Positions 40,252-45,906 of a stretch of DNA of 45,906 bases are shown in pieces (the first letter of the stretch is position 1; every line of letters starts with the position of its first letter). A program made the position numbers and the translations under genes. The stretch is from assembly GCA_944358405.1 (NCBI GenBank), contig CALVQX010000039.1, forward strand, positions 1-45,906, given 5' to 3'. The notes under the pieces were generated by a model. The model saw only the letters and a program-made list of their open reading frames with translations, searched no databases and was not told the origin of the DNA. The DNA is from an uncultured Bacilli bacterium. Its GTDB lineage: Bacteria > Bacillota_I > Bacilli_A > RF39 > UBA660.

Positions 40252-41559
40252 TTAAAATGGTAATTTCATATTTCCATTACTCATTTGCTTCATCATCTTC
40301 TTCATTTGATCAAATTGCTGCAGTAAACGATTAACTTCTTGAACTGAAGTACCACTACCAGCTGCAATCCGACTTTTGCGACTTGCCTTAATAATATCAG
40401 GATTTCTTCTTTCTTTTGGCGTCATAGAAAGAACAATAGCTTCTACTCTACTCATTTGTTTTGGATCAATTTTAACATTATTAAGTCCCATCTTTTTAGC
40501 CCCAGGAATCAATTTAATTAAATTTTCAAGAGGTCCTAGTTTTTTCATCTGTTTCATCGTAGACAAAAAATCCTCTAAATCAAACTTTCCTTGTTGCATT
40601 CTTTTGGCTGTTTTTTCGGCTTCCTTTTCATCAATCGCCTCAGTAGCTTTTTCCACAAGAGAAACAATATCTCCCATACCCAAGATTCTACCAGCCATAC
40701 GTTCTGGCTCAAAAGAATCTAAACCATCTAATTTTTCAGAAGTACCAATAAATTTAATAGGAACATGAGTTAAATGTCGAACAGATAGTGCAACACCACC
40801 TCTAGTATCCCCATCTAATTTAGTAAGAATAACTCCAGTTAATGGTAACTGATCATGAAATCCAGTAATAACATTAATGGCATCTTGTCCCATCATAGCA
40901 TCAATCACTAGCAAAGTTTCATTAGGAGAAACTTTCTTCTGTATTTGATCTAGTTCATTCATAAGTTCTTCATCAATATGTAATCGTCCTGCAGTATCGA
41001 TTAATACATAATCAAAATGATTATCTTTTGCGTATTCAACAGCATGAAGTGCAATTTCAACAGGATCATTTTTTCCTTCATCATAAACTTCTATTCCTAA
41101 TTGTTTCCCAAGTTGCTTCAACTGATCAATCGCCGCTGGACGATAAACATCACAAGCCACCAACAAAGGATTCTTATGATGTTTTTTTCGTAAAAAATTA
41201 GAAAGCTTGGCAATTGTTGTTGTCTTTCCAGAACCCTGTAATCCAACAAGCATTAAAATAGCAGGATTTCCTTTAAGATTTAGTTCCTCTGTCTCTCCAC
41301 CCAATAGTTCAGTAAGCTCATCCTTCACAATTTTAACAAACAAATCACCAGGATGAATACTAGAAGCAACTTCTTCACCTAACGCTTTTTCTTTTACAGA
41401 ATTCGTAAATTCCTTTACAACTTTATAGTTCACATCAGCTTCCAACAACGCCAAACGTATTTCTCTCATCATATCAGAAATATTATCTTCTGTAATTTTT
41501 CCATAACCCTTAATTTTATGTAAGGCATTTTGTAATCTTTCTCCTAAACTTTCAAACAT
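40252..41559 (-). CDS. ffh: Signal recognition particle GTPase Ffh
   Basis: Ffh binds signal sequences and 4.5S/6S RNA and hands ribosomes to FtsY. The N domain (1-95) is followed by the G domain with VGLQGSGKTTTIAKLS (G1), LIDTAGRLHIDEEL (G3) and LTKLDGDTRGG (G4). The Met-rich M domain (about 300-435) contains GSGTSVQEVNRLLQQF and QMKKMMKQMSNGNMKLPF. The ATG at 41559 gives MFESLGERL as in relatives and is spaced 5 bases from AGGTGATG; upstream GTG/ATG codons overlap that site. ylxM and ftsY lie about 2.5-5 kb away on the same strand. Confidence 0.97.
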   Translation of the reverse strand: MFESLGERLQNALHKIKGYGKITEDNISDMMREIRLALLEADVNYKVVKEFTNSVKEKALGEEVASSIHPGDLFVKIVKDELTELLGGETEELNLKGNPAILMLVGLQGSGKTTTIAKLSNFLRKKHHKNPLLVACDVYRPAAIDQLKQLGKQLGIEVYDEGKNDPVEIALHAVEYAKDNHFDYVLIDTAGRLHIDEELMNELDQIQKKVSPNETLLVIDAMMGQDAINVITGFHDQLPLTGVILTKLDGDTRGGVALSVRHLTHVPIKFIGTSEKLDGLDSFEPERMAGRILGMGDIVSLVEKATEAIDEKEAEKTAKRMQQGKFDLEDFLSTMKQMKKLGPLENLIKLIPGAKKMGLNNVKIDPKQMSRVEAIVLSMTPKERRNPDIIKASRKSRIAAGSGTSVQEVNRLLQQFDQMKKMMKQMSNGNMKLPF

Positions 41560-41576
41560 GGACATCACCTAGATAA

Positions 41577-41605
41577 ATTATAACCAAAAAAAGAAAACAA
41601 GTAAA
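41577..41605 (-). promoter_or_regulatory. Promoter of ffh
   Basis: TTTACT (41600-41605), 17 bases, TATAAT (41577-41582) on the minus strand, 18 bases before the ATG. Confidence 0.65.
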
Positions 41606-41684
41606 CAAAAAGAATAAAGTTATACAAATAGAAAACAATCTTCAAATCACCTGGAAAAGTTCTATATCAACTTTTAATTTTCCA

Positions 41685-41876
41685 AGAACTAACAACCACT
41701 ACACTAAATAAGATCCTTCTTGCTTCACTCACCTGCTTCCATCCAAGCCTTAGCCACATCAACTTTTACAATAACTTAGATCCAATATTTATAAAACCAT
41801 AACAAATTACATTAAATATAGCATTTCTAAAATCTAAATTGATAAGACTACTACAGCTAAAAAACAGATTACTCAT
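41685..41876 (-). pseudogene. Decayed BspA/DUF285 fragment, related to 12157-12360
   Basis: On the minus strand this gives MSNLFFSCSSLINLDFRNAI, matching MSIMFSGCSNLTNLDFRNAT of the gene at 12157. After a frameshift it gives VIVKVDVAKAWMEAGE (matching VIVKDEVAKTWVEARL), then a stop and finally SVVVVSS. DNA similarity to 12168-12366 is visible over most of the length. There is no ribosome site or signal peptide. It is a copy of the 3' end of a BspA-type gene that has decayed, in the gap between ffh and the ATPase gene. Confidence 0.75.
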
Positions 41877-41891
41877 AGTTTCATCCTTACG

Positions 41892-41919
41892 AAAAAAATT
41901 CGCAATCAAGTTGCAAATT
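41892..41919 (-). terminator. Terminator downstream of the HerA-like gene
   Basis: On the minus strand AATTTGCAA-CTTGA-TTGCGAATT (9 bp, one G-U pair) is followed by T residues. It lies about 90 bases past the ATPase stop. Confidence 0.7.
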
Positions 41920-42006
41920 TTTCCTGTCTTAGACTTATATTTACTACAAATCGAAATTTTTCTTATGAAAAGGAAAAGCTACCTATATCCTCAAATCCTT
42001 CTCCCA

Positions 42007-43998
42007 CTAAATTAATCCTGAAGAATCCATATTATTATCTGTCAATGTAATTAGTGGCTTACCCGTATCTGTTGTAGGAAGGCCTTGAGAAGCAGCTCCC
42101 TGAGAAACACCTCCAGGAATAACAAAAGAATCATCAAATCCGGAAGGAGTATCCTCCTGTGTTAACTGCAAAGCACTAGGTTCTATATTATCCGAACGCT
42201 GAGAAATAACAGTCTGAGAAGTAGAGTCTTGCTTTGGCGTTGAATTATTTCCATTCCAAATATAAGCAACATCACAATTTCCACTCCATGGAGCAGGATC
42301 AGGCATTTGCATCTTAACAATTAATGGAATACGAAAAGCCATTCCAAACCCCAAACAAGTTCCTGATTGTAAAGTTTTCTGCTTTTCCACAATTTCATCA
42401 CTAATATTAGGAACCATTTTACGAATATAATCCACATCAACAGGATGATTCATTTTAAAAATTAAGAAATTAGAGCATTGTGAAATAACAGTATCAGAAA
42501 GCTCCACCGGTCTTTGCGAAATCAATCCTAAAATTACACCATATTTTCTTCCTTCTTTAGCAATTCGTTCAAATATATTATAACCAATTAAGAAACGATC
42601 TGTATCATTTTGGATATAACGATGTGCTTCCTCAACGATAATATGAAAAGGTATACTAGCTCGATCATTTAATCCTTTTGCAAATTCAAAGACAAGTCTA
42701 GAATATATCTTTGTAATAACTTTCGCAAAATCATCATCTACATCATCCAAATTGATATTAACGATTTGATATTTTCGACCATTACTAATCAACATCGAAG
42801 ATAAATATGACTCTAAAGAAATATAATCAGGAACATCAAAATACTTAGCATTAGGACCAACAATTAAAGAATGTAACCGTACCTTCAAAGTAACAGCATC
42901 TCCATAAGTATTTTCATTACGAAGCCAACCTTCACTAATCAAAGTAAAATTTAAAGCCTTTTCTAAAGTATCTAAAGTATAAAAAACTTTTTGTTGAGGT
43001 TCATAATCATCATACTCTTCCTTAATAAAAGAAGAAACATATTCTGTAAGAAGAACACTTTCTGAAAATTGCCCAGAATTATCAATTAAAAAGCACTCAC
43101 GAAATTTTCTAGTATAACCAATTCCTTGAACTACAGCCTCTAAATTAAATTGAGGAGTAGAACAACTAGCTAAAATTGAAAAAATTTCATTTCTCTTATT
43201 TGGAGCAGTCTCATTAGTATAAAGAATCGTCATAATAGCTTTCGCAATCAAATGATTTTTATAATTATCTGCATTCATATCTGTTTGAGAAAAAATCAAA
43301 GCAAGTTTTAACATACGCTCAATAATTGGTAATTGAGAATGATTGGTAGCCTGTAACAATAAAGCTAAATCACTGGCATTCAATAAATAAATAGGTAATC
43401 TTAACTTTTCAGCATTTGGATCGGTCTCATTGGTACTATAAAAACGATAATGATAATTAGGATTAATTTGATTTAAATTACTAAACGCATTATAATACTC
43501 TCCGGAAGAATCAAACAGTAAAATATTTGCCTTATATGGAAACAGTCTTTGATCATGAAACATATTTTGAAAAAGTCTAGAAATACCACAACTCTTTCCA
43601 CTACCACTATTACCAAAAATAGCAAAATGACTACTAAAAAAATTATTAACATCTAAAAATACTGGATGATCATTATAAAAAGGGCTAACTCCTAAATTCA
43701 TAAAACCAGCTTCATCTTTTCCAGTAACCATTGGCACCTCAGAAGGACTAATAACTCTAATTTTAGCATCCATAGATGGCTTACGAATCGTACCACTAAT
43801 TAATTTTCCATTAACAATTTCTCCTAAGAAACGAACTTTGACCAAATCTTTATCTAAATCATCAACTTCCCCTAATATTTTTTTCTTATCATCTTCAAAA
43901 ATAATATGAAGATTCATTAAATTCATGGTGATCTCTGCATTATCTGCCAATTTAACATTTGCAGAACGATCACTAATATAAACAATCTTATCAAACAT
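42007..43998 (-). CDS. HerA-like (DUF87/FtsK-HerA) ATPase
   Basis: This 663-residue protein has an N-terminal HAS-barrel-like beta domain (about 1-105). A RecA-type ATPase core follows: Walker A FGNSGSGKSCGISR (about 130-143), Walker B NILLFDSSGEY, and the C-terminal SQRPVELSDTVISQCSNFLI with NHPVDVDYIRKM. The last 80 residues are Ser/Thr/Gln-rich and probably disordered. HerA proteins form hexameric rings that pump DNA, usually with the nuclease NurA, and also occur in phage-defence systems; no nuclease gene is adjacent. The ATG at 43998 has GAGGG upstream. It has its own promoter and stands between ylxM and ffh. Confidence 0.85.
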   Translation of the reverse strand: MFDKIVYISDRSANVKLADNAEITMNLMNLHIIFEDDKKKILGEVDDLDKDLVKVRFLGEIVNGKLISGTIRKPSMDAKIRVISPSEVPMVTGKDEAGFMNLGVSPFYNDHPVFLDVNNFFSSHFAIFGNSGSGKSCGISRLFQNMFHDQRLFPYKANILLFDSSGEYYNAFSNLNQINPNYHYRFYSTNETDPNAEKLRLPIYLLNASDLALLLQATNHSQLPIIERMLKLALIFSQTDMNADNYKNHLIAKAIMTILYTNETAPNKRNEIFSILASCSTPQFNLEAVVQGIGYTRKFRECFLIDNSGQFSESVLLTEYVSSFIKEEYDDYEPQQKVFYTLDTLEKALNFTLISEGWLRNENTYGDAVTLKVRLHSLIVGPNAKYFDVPDYISLESYLSSMLISNGRKYQIVNINLDDVDDDFAKVITKIYSRLVFEFAKGLNDRASIPFHIIVEEAHRYIQNDTDRFLIGYNIFERIAKEGRKYGVILGLISQRPVELSDTVISQCSNFLIFKMNHPVDVDYIRKMVPNISDEIVEKQKTLQSGTCLGFGMAFRIPLIVKMQMPDPAPWSGNCDVAYIWNGNNSTPKQDSTSQTVISQRSDNIEPSALQLTQEDTPSGFDDSFVIPGGVSQGAASQGLPTTDTGKPLITLTDNNMDSSGLI

Positions 43999-44031
43999 AG
44001 CTATCCCTCGATTCTCATATTCTATGATCAA

Positions 44032-44060
44032 ATTATATCGTTTTTGTGAAAGAATGACAA
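44032..44060 (-). promoter_or_regulatory. Promoter of the HerA-like gene
   Basis: TTGTCA (44055-44060), 17 bases, TATAAT (44032-44037) on the minus strand, directly after the ylxM stop. The ATPase is therefore probably transcribed apart from the ftsY-ylxM unit. Confidence 0.8.
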
Positions 44061-44078
44061 GAAAAAAGAATAGTAAAT

Positions 44079-44381
44079 CTATTCTCCCATCAACAATAAA
44101 CGTAACTGTTCTTTAATCTCTGTAACAGAATCTAACAATAAAATTTCTTCTATTTTTTTATTCTTATCATATAAATGTAAGATAGATTCATATTCTTTCA
44201 ACTTATCTAAAACAATATGTAACTGTTTATAAATAGCATTACGACTGACCTGGTAATTTTCAGCCATTTCACTAAAACTTAAATTGCGAAAATAATAATC
44301 TTCAAAATAAAGTCGCTGCTTTTCTGTTAATAAACCACTATAAAAATCATACAATTCATTAAAATAAACAAAATCTTCCAT
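44079..44381 (-). CDS. ylxM: YlxM, SRP-associated helix-turn-helix protein (UPF0122)
   Basis: This 100-residue protein has a sigma-70 region 4-like HTH: LTEKQRLYFEDYYFRNLSFS, then EMAENYQVSRNAIYKQLHIV. YlxM/p13 proteins associate with Ffh-SRP RNA and stimulate the SRP cycle. GGGGAT precedes the ATG and the stop of the small membrane gene lies 2 bases upstream. ylxM usually sits directly before ffh; here two other elements intervene. Confidence 0.92.
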   Translation of the reverse strand: MEDFVYFNELYDFYSGLLTEKQRLYFEDYYFRNLSFSEMAENYQVSRNAIYKQLHIVLDKLKEYESILHLYDKNKKIEEILLLDSVTEIKEQLRLLLMGE

Positions 44382-44383
44382 AT

Positions 44384-44665
44384 TTAAATCCCCATAAATA
44401 ACAAAATATCCAGTATAATTAAAACAATTCCTATCAAAGCATAAATAATAGTAGCAGCCCTTCTTCGATAAATCCTTTGATTATTATAAGCCATTGCTAA
44501 TAAATCAAATCCTAAAGATAATTGTAAAATCTTAAATATTTCTTGATGAAATAGAAATACAATAAATAAAATAACCGTCAAAATGGTAAAAAGGATCTGT
44601 AAATAAACAAAGACAATATCAATAGTTTTGATCTTTTTCTTTTCTTTTTTCGAACGCATTGCCAT
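44384..44665 (-). CDS. Small two- or three-helix membrane protein, unknown
   Basis: This 93-residue protein has a basic start (MAMRSKKEKKKIK), hydrophobic helices near 17-43 and 68-92, and a middle RIYRRRAA loop. I do not recognise a family. It lies between ftsY and ylxM with gaps of 14 and 2 bases, so it is in the same operon. It may act in membrane targeting, but this rests only on position. Confidence 0.7.
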   Translation of the reverse strand: MAMRSKKEKKKIKTIDIVFVYLQILFTILTVILFIVFLFHQEIFKILQLSLGFDLLAMAYNNQRIYRRRAATIIYALIGIVLIILDILLFMGI

Positions 44666-44679
44666 AAAATCACATCTCT

Positions 44680-45717
44680 TTACATAAAATCTTTAAATAA
44701 ACCATAAATATATTTTTCAATATCAAAAACTTGTAGATCTTCTTTTCTTTCTCCTAAACCAATATACTTTACCGGAAGTCCAACATTTTCTTTAATTGCC
44801 AACACAATTCCACCTTTTGCCGTACCATCTAGCTTCGTCAAAACAATTCCTGTAATATTAGTAATTTCTTTAAATGCTTTTGCCTGACTGATTCCGTTCT
44901 GTCCTGTGGTAGCATCAATCACTAATAAAGTTTCAGAAGCTCCACCAGGAAGAAAGCCATCAATTACTTTATTTATTTTTTCTAACTCTTTCATTAAATT
45001 AACTTTATTCTGCAAACGTCCTGCAGTATCCACTAACACAACATCATAAGATTCTTCTTTTGCTTGAACTAATCCATCATAAACAACACTAGCTGGATCG
45101 CTTCCCTCTTCTTTACCAAAGAAAGAAACACCAACCTTTTCACTCCATTCTCTCAATTGAGAAACTGCCCCTGCTCGAAAAGTATCTGCACCAACTAATA
45201 AAACTTTTTTTCCTTCCTCTTTCAATTTCCAAGCCAATTTCCCAATAGTAGTTGTTTTTCCTACTCCATTTACTCCAACAAATAAAATCACCGTAGGACC
45301 ATCTTCATTATAATGAATCTTGCTAGACAAAACTTCATCATTAACATAGATAATAAAAAGTTCATCGACAATCATCTCTTTTAATAGGTTTGAATCCTCA
45401 ATATGTTCTTTTTTTACCCTATCACGCAAACGATCAATAAACTCCATTACTGTATTTACTCCAATATCAGCCATAATCAAAATTTCTTCTAATTCATCAA
45501 AATAATCATCACTGATCTTTTGATACTTACTAGTAAGAGTAGCAAGTTTAGAAACAAATCCCTCCCGAGATTTTGTTAATCCTTTTTCGTATACCTTAAC
45601 ATCTTCTCTACTAGAAGTTTTCTCTGAATTTTCGCTAGAAGATTCCTTTATTTTATCAGTTTCTAAAGAATCATCCGTTCCTTTAAATAACGTTTTAATT
45701 TTATTAAATAATCCCAT
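44680..45717 (-). CDS. ftsY: Signal recognition particle receptor FtsY
   Basis: FtsY is the membrane-bound GTPase that receives the SRP-ribosome complex. A short charged A domain (about 1-60, MGLFNKIKTLFKGTDDS) is followed by the N domain and the G domain: FVGVNGVGKTTTIGKLA (G1), LVDTAGRLQNKVNL (G3), LTKLDGTAKGG (G4), and the C-terminal YIGLGERKEDLQVF. 345 residues is normal. AGGTGATATAA precedes the ATG. It heads the ftsY-[membrane protein]-ylxM operon; smc and rnc, usual upstream neighbours, are not visible. Confidence 0.97.
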   Translation of the reverse strand: MGLFNKIKTLFKGTDDSLETDKIKESSSENSEKTSSREDVKVYEKGLTKSREGFVSKLATLTSKYQKISDDYFDELEEILIMADIGVNTVMEFIDRLRDRVKKEHIEDSNLLKEMIVDELFIIYVNDEVLSSKIHYNEDGPTVILFVGVNGVGKTTTIGKLAWKLKEEGKKVLLVGADTFRAGAVSQLREWSEKVGVSFFGKEEGSDPASVVYDGLVQAKEESYDVVLVDTAGRLQNKVNLMKELEKINKVIDGFLPGGASETLLVIDATTGQNGISQAKAFKEITNITGIVLTKLDGTAKGGIVLAIKENVGLPVKYIGLGERKEDLQVFDIEKYIYGLFKDFM

Positions 45718-45734
45718 TTATATCACCTAAAAAA

Positions 45735-45763
45735 AGTATATCATAATTATCAAACGATATCAA
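45735..45763 (-). promoter_or_regulatory. Promoter of the ftsY operon
   Basis: TTGATA (45758-45763), 17 bases, TATACT (45735-45740) on the minus strand, with TGA making an extended -10. Confidence 0.8.
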
Positions 45764-45804
45764 AACAAAAAGCAAAGTATCAGGACAAAAGCATGAAAAA
45801 TGAT

Positions 45805-45906
45805 TTATTTACATGATGATGACAATTGAGTTAACACATCATCTAAACAAGAGGCAAAGTTATCGTTAATATAGGTAACTTTGTTTTTTAAACTATATTT
45901 CTTTTT
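45805..45906 (-). CDS. Possible 3' end of a gene cut by the window edge
   Basis: The minus strand is open from the right edge for 33 codons (ending SCLDDVLTQLSSSCK and TAA). The sequence looks protein-like but is too short to name. A strong hairpin on the plus strand lies in the same place, so one of the two readings may be wrong. Confidence 0.4.
   Translation of the reverse strand, partial: KKKYSLKNKVTYINDNFASCLDDVLTQLSSSCK
45855..45889 (+). terminator. Terminator-like hairpin on the plus strand
   Basis: A 10-bp stem (CAAAGTTATC paired with GGTAACTTTG, one G-U) with a 9-base loop is followed by six T. No plus-strand gene ends just before it in the window, which makes its use uncertain. Confidence 0.5.

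Noticed and set aside
40376..40768. 130-codon plus-strand open frame
   Set aside because: Antisense to the conserved G and M domains of ffh.
41569..42006. Possible non-coding RNA in the gap between ffh and the ATPase gene
   Set aside because: The gap is explained by the ffh promoter, the decayed BspA fragment and the ATPase terminator.
1..45906. UGA read as Trp (mollicute code)
   Set aside because: UGA ends several genes in overlaps with the next start, and Trp positions in conserved proteins use UGG.
1..45906. tRNA, rRNA, CRISPR, prophage or transposon
   Set aside because: No cloverleaf, rRNA core sequence, regularly spaced repeat, integrase or intact transposase was recognised on either strand.

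Overview
The window reads as chromosomal DNA of a low-GC (by eye roughly one third G+C), endospore-forming member of the Bacilli/Firmicutes, probably one of the poorly cultured gut lineages near RF39/Erysipelotrichia. The reasons are: spore genes (cotE, spoVS, a CotD-like coat protein, tiny YjcZ-like peptides); strong AGGAGG ribosome sites; clean TTGACA-N17-TATAAT promoters; a T-box leader; and B. subtilis-like gene order (miaB-ymcA-cotE, uppS-cdsA-rseP, ftsY-ylxM-ffh). UGA is a stop (for example the ATGA overlaps at 20395-20398 and 31044-31047) and Trp is UGG, so this is not a code-4 mollicute. The lineage placement is inference.

Almost all housekeeping genes lie on the minus strand; the few plus-strand genes (7919, 11221, 26365, 34981, 36190) are unusually Lys/Asn/Ile-rich. 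This suggests the minus strand is the leading strand. No tRNA, rRNA, CRISPR array or intact mobile element was seen.

Layout. 1-2780: a giant pilin-like protein and a small membrane protein. 2800-6050: an envelope and translation block (rseP, cdsA, uppS, khpA, rpsP). 6060-6370: a decayed gene. 6379-10350: a methyltransferase-like protein, then cotE, ymcA and miaB, with a plus-strand phospholipase-C-like gene inserted. 10334-12670: accessory genes (ankyrin protein, unknown protein, frameshifted BspA-type leucine-rich protein). 12623-16600: a four-gene zinc-ribbon/TPM/SPFH membrane cluster resembling YdjGHI. 16637-19032: a large HTH-TPR protein. 19077-21603: serS plus a dipeptidase under a T-box. 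21611-25064: zinc-ribbon membrane protein, SpoVS, VanW protein, VOC protein. 25095-27311: two divergent D-Ala-D-Ala-type peptidases. 27313-29793: an operon of thioester adhesin, sortase and five-helix membrane protein. 29821-31925: pyrimidine phosphorylase, GNAT, SSB. 32005-35790: sufS and two unknown proteins. 35850-37222: tiny spore peptides and PrsA. 37225-40250: membrane protein, recX, rpoZ, CotD-like. 40252-45763: ffh, a HerA-like ATPase, ylxM, a small membrane protein and ftsY, with a second decayed BspA fragment between ffh and the ATPase.

Functionally, much of the window is cell surface: peptidoglycan precursor lipids (uppS), cross-link trimming (the D,D-carboxypeptidases), membrane targeting (SRP: ffh, ylxM, ftsY), post-export folding (PrsA), intramembrane proteolysis (RseP), and surface display (sortase substrate, pilin-like protein, BspA fragments). 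Many start codons here are chosen from ribosome-site spacing and often differ from the longest reading frame.
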